Positions 16,285-28,200 of a stretch of 42,748 nucleotides of DNA are shown here, piece by piece. Origin of the DNA: Acidobacteriota bacterium (lineage in GTDB: Bacteria > Acidobacteriota > Holophagae > Acanthopleuribacterales > Acanthopleuribacteraceae); the NCBI GenBank assembly GCA_030066195.1, contig JASJCB010000092.1:1-42748 (forward strand), read 5' to 3'. The number at the start of each line of letters is the position of its first letter. Position 1 is the first letter of the stretch. The notes beneath the pieces are model-generated. The model had not been told where the DNA came from, searched no databases, and saw only the letters and a list, made by a program, of their open reading frames with translations. The translations under genes were made by a program, and so were the position numbers.

Positions 16285-19200
16285 CGGCCGGGCTCCTGTA
16301 GGTACAAGCGCCGGCGCTCAGAGGTCGTCTGCCGGATCTCGCGGACTCGGTAATACTTGCCGTCGTAGTGGTACCACAGGCCCAGGTAGGCTTGTGGATC
16401 GAAGTCCACCTCGATGGTGTATCCGTCTTTCCCTTTTCGTGGTTCGATCGGCACATCCAGGCTGAAGCTCAGTTGTTCGATCGGAACCGCCTCGTCTTGC
16501 TTGAACGGGTATCGGGTTCCCTGTTGCAGGGTATCGCCGTGTTGTTCGAAGACTACCGATCCCGGTCTTTCACTGCCGGTGATCACACGGCCTTCGAAGC
16601 TCAGGGCGTTGTTGGCGTGAACGGCAACCCGGCCGCCCGCGCCGTTGTCGGCCGAGACGTCGATGACGCCGCTGCCGCTGATCATGTCGGTTTCAATGAG
16701 GATGCTGCCGCCGTCTCCGTCGAGACCACGGGCCGAAACAGCGCCGTCCAGAATGAGCAGGCAGCTCTTCAGGCTGACGGCGCCGCCGGCACGATCGCCC
16801 CGGCCCGCCCGGTTGGGATAGAGCGGTGAAACATCCGGCAGGTCATCGGGCAGCCCGGCCAGACCGTCGAAATCGATACGCGAGGTGGTGTCGATCTCGA
16901 TCAGGTCAGCTTCGATCACGGGCGAATCCTCATGACGGTCGAGCGGTTTGTGGGTGATCACGCTGCCTTCCATCAGGTGGATGTCGGCGGCGCGCAGGTG
17001 GTCTTCCACTTCCAAAACGGCGTTGTACAACCACAGCGACTTTTCGGTGTCCAGGCCGGTAAAACGGTAGTGACCGTCTTCCAAGACCAGGTAGTCGTAG
17101 TCTTCACCGGCAACCACGTTGTCTTTGGCCGCGGGCTGGGAGTTCAGGCGTTCGCCGCGAACCCCGCGATGGTACAGCACCAGGACATCCTCAGGGGTCA
17201 GGGCGCTGTTCCAAATCGCGGTTTCGTCCAGGTAGTTGTAAGCTTTGATATCGGTGCCCACGTGGTAGCGGCCGAAGTACAGCTTGGGGTCGACCGCAAC
17301 GGGCAGGGCGGCCAGGTTCCAGGTTGCCGTTTCCTGCAACTCGCCGTTCAGGTAAAGCGATGCTTGACCCTGATCGAAGATCGCGGCCACGTGATACCAC
17401 TTGTGGATATCGATCTGCTTCAGGACGGTTCCGTCGCCCGCGGTGTGCTGATCGGTTCTGATGATTTGCAGATCCGTGACCTTGTTGGTTTGGAAGCCGA
17501 AGCGGTGTCCGTTGCTTGCATCGTTGACGAAGATGAGCGAGAACACATCCTGCGTTTCCGAACCCAAGGTGATGTAGCCGCCGTTGTTGGTGATATTGAC
17601 CGGCCGTATCCAGGCGGACACGGTCAGTTTATCGGTCAGGTTGAGGACCGGCGCATCGACCCGGCTTTCGTAGCTACTGGAATCTATGCGGATCGCCTCG
17701 CCCACCTTGCCGGTAGCCGAATTAGCAACCGTGTAACTGGTGTCGTTAACGCCCACCAGGTCCTGGTGCTCGTTGCCTGCCTTGTCGGCGGTGTCGAAGG
17801 TCCAGTAGGCAACCGGATCGGCGATACCGGCCGGGTCAAGAGTAGCCGCCTTGAGGGTGACGATACGGGATTCGTTCAACGAGGTGTCCCGCGAACTGAT
17901 GCCCAGCGTGTAGGTGGTGTCGGCGGTAAGCGTTGGGAAGAGGTAGCTGCTTACACCCGGCAGGACGTCCGCTACATGGGCGCCGTCCAAGTAGAGCCGG
18001 TATTCCGAGAGATCGCCGAAGCTATCCACGGAAGCGGTCCAATTGAGCGTGATGCCGTCCGTCGCGGGGACCACGCTCAAGCTGGTGGGTACCTCGGGCG
18101 GCTGGAGGTCCAGTTGCGGACCGTCGAAGTCGTAACCCTTGCGACCCAACTGGTGCAACAGGCCGATCTGTTCCTCGGTCAGCGCCTCGGGCCAGAGCAC
18201 GGTTTCGTCCAGGTAGGTGGAGCTATAGCGGGTTGGGTTTTCGCGCCGACCAAAACCCAGGTAGCTGTCGGCGGGAGCGGTTAACAAATCGACAGCCCAG
18301 GAAGCCTCGTTCACCTTGCGGCCGTTCAGGTAGAGTTTGACCGTGCCCTGGTCATAGGTAAAGGCAACGTGATACCAGGTGTCGTACATGTCGGAAACCA
18401 GGCGGTTGTTATGGCCCCAGATGGAGCCGGCGGTCAACTGGTTACCCGCGCCTATTTCCAACCGGATATGGTCACCGCTGCTGTTCTGCAGCGACAGGTT
18501 GAAGACCTCGCTACTGTCGTTACCCAGCATCACGTGGTTGCGGTTGCTGAAATTCGAAGCCCGGAACCAACTCGCGTAGGTCATGGCCTGACTGCCGATC
18601 AGCGACGGGTCGTTGTGAATGCGCAGCTTGTGGGAAGAACTGGTCAGGCGGAACGATTTGCCCACCATGCCCGACTGGCCGGTGGACAAAGAGCCGTAGT
18701 AGGCGTCATGCGTGTCCATGCGGTCATAGGCGAGGCTGCCGTTCCGATCGGCGTCCTCGTAAGTGTACCAGGCTTCCGGTCGGGTGAATTGCGCCGGCGT
18801 ATCGGGCAAGGTGACCGCGATACCGTTGACGCCGTTGCTTTCATTGCCCAGGGCATCTACGCTGTAGATGGTGTAGTCGTAGCTTGTCAAGGGCAGCAGG
18901 CCGGTTACGTTCAGGCTTGCCTGGATCGCCGGAACCTGTTGATCCGCTTGTCCTTCGAATACCACGCGATAGTGGTCCAGATCGCCGTGGGTATTCGCCG
19001 AGTGGGTCCATTCCAATGTCAGCTGATTAGTATCGGCCTCCACCTTGGGATTGGAAATATTTTCGGGCGGACGGATATCCAAAGGTTGTCCCTGGTTCCA
19101 CGTTTGGTACAACAGGCCGATTTGCGTTTCGGTCAGCGCGTGGTTCCAGAGGATGGTTTCGTCCAGATAGCCGTAGAAATAGCCGCTTGTGGGTTTGGCG

Positions 19201-22200
19201 GTCATCACCAGCCAGGCGTTGACCGCGATCTGGAGGTTGGCCGTTGTCTGTCCCACGAGCTTGCCGTCCAGGTACATGGACAGGTTGCCCAGATCGTAGA
19301 CGAAGGCCAACTGGTACCATTGATAAGTGTTCAACTGACTGACCAGAACCCCGTTTCCGCCCATGAGCGCGCCGTGTTTCAATTTGGTCCCGTTGACCTC
19401 GACCTCGAACTGGTAGCCGCCGCTGTTGATCGCATTGATCAGGAAGCTGTTAGCCGAGCTGTTGCCGTGGGCAAAGACGTTGCGGTTGGAGAAATCCTGG
19501 GCCTTGATCCAGGTGACCATGGTGACCTTATCGCCGCTTACCAGCCCGTTCATATCGGGCACTTCGACCTTGTGGCTACTGCTGGTGAAGCGGAAGGATT
19601 TGTCGATGACGCCCGACTGGCCGGTCGTCGCGGTGCCGTAGTTGGCGTGATGCCGGCCCATGACATCGAGCGGTTTGGCGCTCGAAATATCGGCATTGTC
19701 GAAGGTATAGTAGGCCTCCGGCGCCGGCAGGCCGTGATGACCGGCCGGCAGGGTGAGACAATCGCCTGACCTGCCCTCGGCCTCGTTGCCCGAACTGTCC
19801 ACGGCAAAGACCTTGAAGTTGTAGCGTGTCAACGGAAGGAGACCGTTCACGGTAGCACTGTTGCTGGTTTTGAGAACGGTCACCGGCGCCTTGCCCTCGA
19901 ATTCCAAGCGGTAGTGATCCAAATCGCCCAGAGAATCGGCCGAATGCGTCCAACTAATGGTTGCGCTGTCCGCAGTGGTCGAGGCCTGGAGATTGGATAC
20001 CCACTCCGGCGGCGTCAGGTCGATGGAATTGCCGTGCAGACCGGACTGGTAGATCAGGGCTACCGACGCATCGTCCAGGGCCTCGTGCCACAGGCCGATC
20101 TCGTCCTGGTAACCGGAGAAGGACCAGTTGGTGCTTGGTCGTCTACCGAAACTCAACCAGACGTCTTCCAGGTTCTGCGGGGTTGCGGCGGCTTCGCCTA
20201 CGCGGCGGCCGTCCACATAGAACCTCAGTTGGCCCGTATCGTAAACCAGGGCAATATGGTACCAACGGTTGGCGCTCAACTGTCGAGCGACTCGATTGTT
20301 ACCGCCCATCGTCGCACCGTAATCGAGGAGCGTCGGTGTCATGATCAGCCGGACGTAATTCCCCTGGCCGGTATTCCGGGCCACGACAGCAAAGGTTTCC
20401 GCGCTGCCGTTGCCGTGGGTGATCAGACTCCGGTTGCTGAAATTACTCATCCGCGCCCAAAGCGCCACGCTGAACTTGTCGGTCGGGAGCATGGAACCCG
20501 TGTCGGGTACTTCTACCCGATGGCTGCTGCTGGTCCACCGGAACGACTGGCCCGCCATTCCGCCCTGACCGGTAGTTACAGAGGCGTAATTGGCGTGTTG
20601 ACGGTACATGAGGTCATAGGCTTTGCCGCTTGAGTGACGGCCGTTGTCCAGGCTGTAGTAGTGGTAGGGCTTGGGAATCTCGGCGTGTGTCGCCGGCAGG
20701 GTCGCCGTAATGGTTTGGGCCGCGACCGACCGATTGCCCAAGGCGTCCACGGAAACCAGGCTCAGATCGTATACCGTGTCGTCCAAGAGTCCGGTCAAGG
20801 TATAGCCGGTTTGATTCGCCGCGATTTGGATTTCAGGGCCGTCGTTAACACTCAAAAGGAAGTGCGCAACTTCAGCAGCGGTTGCCGTGGGTGTGGTCCA
20901 GGATAACAGCAACTCCTGATTGCCGGGCCGGGCCTTCAGGCTCGTGGGAACCTCCGGCGGCCTCATGTCGAAGTTCTGCCCCGCCGCGTTCTTCTGGTAG
21001 ATCGCGCGGACGGCCCCGGAGCCCAGGGCCTGGTTCCAGATCATGACCTCGTCCAGGTATCCGTAGAAATTCTGGGTATACCTCGGCCGGTGACCCAGCG
21101 ACAGCCAGCCGTCGATCACGGGTTGAATGGAGGCAATCGGCAGTGTGGTTTCCACTACCTTGTCGCCGTTGAAGTAGAGCGTTGCCAGGTTGCCGTCGAT
21201 GGTGAAGGCCACATGGTGCCACCGGTTGGTGCTGAGCACCTGGGTCAAGCGGCCGTCCCGAGCCCACTTGCGGCCGGTCTTCAACTCGGTGCCGTCCACG
21301 CTCAAAGCCAGGAAGCGTCCGTTGGCATGGTTGTTTTGATGAACCCCGAGCATTTCATTGGAGGCGGTGCCGTAACCCAAGATCCCCCTGGTTTGGATAT
21401 CGGTGGCGTGGTACCAGAAACTCATGGAGAATTGGTTGCCGTCGATCAGCGAGGGATCATCGGGAACCTCGAAGCGGTGCGAACTGCTGGTCCAGCGGTT
21501 GCTTTGATTGACGATGCCGCCGGTACCGGTCGTATTGCTGCGATAGTTACTGTTGTGGCGCTGTTGCGCATCCGTGCTGCCGTCGGCGTTATCCATGGTG
21601 TACCAGGCGCGCGGCTGCGGCAGCCAGGACTGGTCGAGCGCGGCGGTAATGCCTGTGATCGCGGTTTTCTGGCCGACGCGGTCGCCGGCATCCATCGGGG
21701 CGACTTCCAAGAGGTATTCGGTGAAGGGCTGCAAGCCGGTAAAGCTGTAGGACGTGGTGACCGCATCCGTGACGGCAACCTCCGTGCCGTCCAGGTAGAC
21801 GCGGTAGCCGAACAGATCGCCCTGAAGGTTGGGCGATGCCGACCAGGAAAGCGTGAAGCCGTCCGTGGTTTCGTCAGTAACGGTCGGGTTGGTAATCGGT
21901 TCCGGCGCTCTCAGGTCAACGGGCGCCTGATCCACCCACGATTGGTAGATTTGATTGATGGTCGAGGGGGGAACGGCTTGATCCCACAACAATACCTGGT
22001 CCATATAACCGGCGAAGTGGTTCTGCGTCCAGGGATGGTGGTTCCCGAAGACCAGATAGCTGTTGGGCACCACCGGTATGGTCGTCTCGGCAACCGTACC
22101 GTTCGCAACCTCGGCGCCGTTCAGGTAGAGCTTGATGTTGCCGCTGTCGAACGATGCCGCCACGTGATACCAGGTGTTGACGGACAACCCGGTCATCTCG

Positions 22201-25200
22201 ATCTCCTGGCCGTTGTTGACCCGGAAGGTCACCGTGCCGTTGGGTCTGGTCAGCAGGGTCCAGGCTTCGCCGTCGGCGCCGCCCGTGGCCGCCGAGTCGC
22301 CGTAGGTCACGATACCGTAGATGTTGAAGGAATCGAATTTGACCCAGGTCGCAACGGTCATCTGGTTGCCGAACTCCAGGTCGGGGTGACCGTCCACGCT
22401 GACCATCTGGTTGTTGTAGCGGAATCGGAAGCTTTGACCCGAGGTCAGGTACGAGGCATTGCCGGTTTGGGCGGTTTTGTAGTGGGCATTGAAATTACCG
22501 ATGACATCCCGGGGCGACCCGTCGACCAGATCCTGGTTGTCGAAGGTCCAGTGCGCCGTGGGCATCACCATTTGACCGGTACTCGAGGTGTAGGTAGCGG
22601 ATGTGGTGCCCAGGTTACCGGAGCGGTCTTCCACCGTCACATCCAGCGTATAGGATATGCCCTGTTCCGAGGGAACCAGCCAGTTGAAGACGGCCTGTTT
22701 GTTCGGCCCGGTTTCCGCATCGGTGAAGATTTCTTCCCTGGTCGAACCGTTGAAGGTCGCGCTGATGCGGCGTACGGCCTGGTTGTCCGCGCCGGCGATG
22801 GTCACCTCCACGGGCACGCCGGCATCGATCGAAGAGCCGTCCACCGGCGAGACCACGGTGGCGACCGGGTTTTCCGTATCGGCAGGACGCACGGTGACAT
22901 CCAGGGTCGCCGTACTGCTGTTGCCGCTTTGGTCGTAGGCCGTGAAGGTGACGGTATGCACTTCATCCACCGTTGCCGGTGCAGGCGCGGTGAAGTTGAA
23001 CTGGTAGGGACCCGGTGCGTTGACTGTAGCGGATTGACCGTTGAAATCGGCGGTCACGTAATCCGGATATTGATCATCCACGGTGATTTCCGCCTGGAAA
23101 CTTTGACCGGAGTCCAGTTTACCCAAGTACAGCGGTCCCGCAACGCCCTGGCCCGGTACGGGCGGTAATGCATCGAACAGACCGTAACCCGCGCCCTCGC
23201 GGCCGAGGCGGTGTAGTTCGATCACATGGTCGGGCGTCAGGGCGACATTCCACAAGCCGACCTCGTCCACCGATCCCTGGAAATGATTGATGTCGCCGAC
23301 CCAAAGATCGCTGATCGCGGTATCCATATTGCCGGTAAACGGCGCATGGGCAAACGGCTGACCGTTGTAATAGAGGATCAGTTCCGCACCGTCGTAGACG
23401 CCGACCAGATGATGCCACTTGTTCTGTCCCAGGTCGCCCGGAGAAGTCACCGAAACCGTAGACTGATCCAGGGCGTCCGTCACTTCAAAGACATAGCGGC
23501 CCTCATTCGCCGATCGGTAGAAGCGGAAGACGCCCGCCTTGCCCATGAGTTGCGGGTTCAGGTTGTCGTAGGCGTCCGCGTTCAACCACATCTGGAAGCT
23601 GAGACGGTTGCCGGGGAAGTCGAAGGCAGGTTGCGCGGCCACTTGAATGCCGCCGTTGTCGTGTAAGGCATCGCCGATGATACCGGGCTGACTATCGGCA
23701 GCGCCGATGACGCCGTTCTGTAAGCCCATGGAATCCATCACCTGGCCGCCGGCGATATCGTCGGCATCCAAGCGGTAGTAGACCAGCGGGGCCGGCGGGG
23801 TTTGCGCCCCGCTCAATCCGGCCAGGTACAGGGCGTCAAAGTAGGCGCCGTTGGGAGTTGATGACAGGTTGGCATACAGGTGCAGCCGGACGGCGCGGGT
23901 ACCCGCGGGAGCCGAAGCCTGGTAGGCAACATAGTGCCAATCCAAGGAGGAGAGGCTGCTGCCGTAGCTGTCGCTGCTCGATATGCCCAGCGAGTTGAAA
24001 TCGGCATCCAGGAACTCGATCGCCATGCTGCCGTAATCGTTGCTGGTTGCGGTGGCCAGGTAACCCATGTAGCCGAACCGCTGGGTGCCCGCATCGATCG
24101 CCGCGGAGAAGGCGGAAACGTTGACCTGCTGGTAGGCGGCCGCGCCGGTGCCCAGACCCGCGAAAGTATCGCCGTCGATTGCGGTTGCGTAGATGGAGGC
24201 CGTTTCTTGCGTCACGTTGCCCGATACCGTGGTCCAGCCCACCTGGGGCGGATCGTCGAAATTACCGTTGACCAGCAGGTTGCTGTTCACGACGGGGGTA
24301 GGCCGCGTGAATTCGATGGGGAAGGTCACCGTGTTGTCGGCGCTGTCGGTTTCGCCGGTCACCGTATCCACCACGGCGCGGAAGGAGTGGACGCCTTCCT
24401 GGTCATCCCATTGTGCGTAGGTAAAGACCACGTCCACGGTCTCGCCGGGACCCAACGAGGGAATGGTGGTGGACCACTGCAAACCGGTGGTGTCGTCGTA
24501 GGCGTGAACGCCGACATCAGTCTCGGTGTGCGGGCTGGGGTTGTGGACCGGAATCACCATGTCGAAGCCCTGGGTGATGAAGACATTCGCGGGCGCGATG
24601 ATTGTGCCGATCTCCAGATCGTGATCGGTGGTGGTCAGGCGCGGTTCCGCCACCAGGCTGACGGCGTCGAAAAACGTACGGGTCGTCTGGTTTTCGCCCC
24701 TGAAACTGATCAGGCGCAAACGCAGGTGCCGGGTGCCGAGCGGCGGGATCACATGCTGCTTGATCGGTACCCAGACTCGATAGCTGCTGACCCAATCGGT
24801 TTGGAAGCTGCTGATGAGCGCGCGGTTCTTGTCCAGGTAATCCACGGCGATCGCCATTCGATCTTGTGAGTTGTAACCCGCGGTCATGACCTCGGCCAGG
24901 AAGGATTGGGAACCGGTATCGATCGACTCGCGATAGGCGGTGACATCGATCTCGCGGTAGATTTCGGTCGCGCCGTTGTACAGCTCGCCCATGAAGAGTT
25001 TGTCGCCCTCGAAGGGGGTCATGCTGTAGTTTTCACCGGTGCGCGACCACCAGGAACCGGAGGCGATTACCCAACCGTCGAGACCGGTCTCCGCGCCCGT
25101 GTTGGTAATAAACTGTACCTCGTAGGCCGGTTCGGGCGCGGGCGCCGCGGTGTAGATGGGTTCGTGGACAAAGGTATTTCCGGTCGTATCGGTGACGGTA

Positions 25201-28200
25201 ACGGAAATGGTGTAGGGCGTTTCCACCGCCCCGGTCGCGGGCGCGTGGAAAACGAAATCGTGGGGCCCCTCACCCGAGGCATTCAGGGTCGTCCCGTTGA
25301 AGGTCACGGCAACCGTTGCCACCTCCACGTGGTCATCGGCGCGCAGGCTTACGGTTAAGGGTTCGTTTTCCATGAGCTTGCCGTCGTAGAGGGGCGCGAC
25401 CGCAAAGCTTTCCAGCCAGGGATCGTTGTCGTCCAACAACAGCAGGTGGTCGGGGCCCACGGTGCAGTCCGCGCAGAAGTCGATGGCATCCAGGCGAAGC
25501 GCCAGTTGGATCTGGTCGCCTTGCATCAGCGTGCTCAGGTCGCCGGTCACCGTGAAGACCGCTTCATCGCCCGACATTTCATTCGCGGTTACGGGATAGG
25601 TATTGACCGTGTCCCCGTTCACCACGAGTTCGTAACCCGTATAGTCGGCAACGATGCTGTAGAGCGCGTTGACATCGGATAACACGAAGCTCAGGTTGGG
25701 CAGGCTCAATTGGCTTGTATGGGCGCCCAAGTCGTAGGTAGCCGTGAAGTTGGGGTCCAGGGTGGTCAGCGGAATGGTGGGAATGAGCGCGTGATCCGCC
25801 GTGGTGCGTCCCGGTTCTTGCGGGAAGGACAGTGTGCCGTACGCCTGGGACGCGTCTTTGACAAACACAGAGCCCGGCGCCTGCGGATCGCGGTTGTCCA
25901 GGGTATAGGCATGCGCCTCGTAGGTGGCGCCGCTCAGGTTGCCGATCAGGGCAACGCGGCCGCCGTCGTAGCTGTCCGCGGTGGCTAGGATGTTCCCGGT
26001 AATCGTGGTTGCCTCCAGCCATACGGAACCGCCGCTGCCGTTGCCGTTGACACGGGGCGCGGCCACATCGGCGGTGTAACGGCCGCCGGAAATGGTCTCG
26101 GCCTTCAGCTCGATGCGTCCGCCGCCGTAAGCCGGGCCGTAGGTCGCGGGCCGCAAAACGGAACCGTAGACCTTGGTAATGCCGTCGCTGTAGCCGCCGT
26201 GCGGGTTGTCGCTGCCGTTGGGTGCCTTCAGGTCGACCTTATTGTCCACGTTGAAGGCAGAGTCGGCATCTAGGGTGACATGGCGGGCGGTGATGTCCAC
26301 ATAACCCTTTTCGATAGTCCAACGGTTTATATAGGAATGGGTCATGGTGCTGTTCACCATGGCAAGGTCGCGAATGGTGACGGGCATGTCCATGAACAGG
26401 TCGGCGTTGTTCACCTGCACGTCCACGGTCGACCAGTCGGGCTCGGTCATTCTCAACCGCAGCCGCTCATTGGCAACGACGAAGGTGGCGTCGGGGGTCA
26501 CCAGGTCGCGACACCAGACACTGTTGAGGTCATCGCCGGAGCGAACCAGCTCATCGGTTTCGATAATGCCTTTGAAGTGCAACTGGGCGCCGTTCTCGAG
26601 GGTCAGGCGATCCAAGCGCAGCACCAGGTCGATGACCGTGCCGGACGCCACCAGGTTGCTGACGGGTTCAGCCAGGGTGATCGAGTTGAAGGTGTTGTCG
26701 GTGATTTGGACGAAGCGGGGCGTACCGCCGTCGTCGAAACGGGCATATAGGCCCGCCAGACCGGGCGGCAGGTTCGTCCAGGAAAGTTCGCGGATGACCG
26801 TGGGATCGGCGTCGTCGTCGGCAATCGACAGGGCCAACTGCGCGGGTCCGGTGATGCCCGTCATCCGTTCGTGGGCGTCCATATTGAAGTTCTCGGGAGC
26901 ATCGCCCATCTGGTCGAACTTCGCGTCGACGATCAGTTCACCGTGGGTTTGCGCACTGCCCTTCAAGAACAAGGTGCCCGAACCGCCGTAACTGTAACTG
27001 CCGAAGGTCTCGGCCAAGGCGCGCTCCATGCGGAAGGTCATGGTGTTCCGAAAGCTGTCGTCCAGGTTGTAGTAGACGGCAATGCGGCCGCCGGCCTCAC
27101 CGTAAGTGGCGTCACCGCCCATGGCCGAAACCAATCCGGCGCCGGTCAGGTTGTTGACCCTGAGTTGAATGGAGCCGCCCGGACCCTCGAAGCCGTCGGC
27201 GATGATGGAACCCTCGTTGGTGACGGTGTCGGCGGTAATGTGAATCACCCCGCCGCCGTTTTCGCCGCCGTAGAGTTTCGGATCCGCGAAGGAGCCTTGT
27301 ACCGGGTAGTTATTGCCGTAGGCGTGAGCCTTGTACTGGCCGAAGCCGCCGTGGGAGGGCGTCGCATAATTGCTGCCCGACCAGGGCGTATGTGCGGTGC
27401 CGCGTTTGTTCTCGCCGGTGGTGGTGACGGTAGACGTGGCGTCGATGCTCAGGGCGCCGGAGATATGGGCGGACAAGATCCAGGGCGTGGACCCGACCCG
27501 GTCGGCCACGGTCCATACAGATCCGTTGGTCAGGGTCACGGAGGTCGCCGTAAACGCCTGGCCTTGTTTGGTGGACGAGTGCAATTGCGAGCCGTCCACC
27601 AGCACCGCACCGCTGTTGACCGTGTCCTTGTAGATCAGTTGAGACCCGCCGGACAGCGTCAGGCTTTCCAGATTCAGCGGCACCTCGGCGGTGGCGATCG
27701 CGTTATTGTTCAGGGTGAGCGATGTGATATTGGGATCGATCAGGGTTACCGTGGTGTTGTCGTAAACGGCCGGTGCCGCGGGCTGGTCGACCACGGTGCC
27801 GCCGATATCCGCGCCGCCGGTTACCAGGGCCGGTTCCGTCAGCTCGATGGGATCGGGACTGTAGAAGCTCGCTTCGCCGCGCACTTCCAGAACATTCAGC
27901 TTGTGCAGGCCGGCATAGGTGTCGCCCGCGGCCAGCGGCGGGAAGTTCTGACCTTCCTCGGCGTAGAGTTCCGTGGACGTATTGGAGGCGATGCGCACGG
28001 GATCGTAGCCGTCTACCGCCACGTACAGGCCCTTCAGACTGTTGGGGAAGTTGCTGCCCGTGATCACGGGACCGTCACCTGTCGTGGTGTCGGCGGTGCG
28101 TGTCCCCAGTCCCGGCAGCAGGGTGGAACCGTCATAGGTGACCCGGCCGGCGTTATCCACCAGCAACTTACCCAGCGGCCAATCGAAGGTTTGGAAGTAG

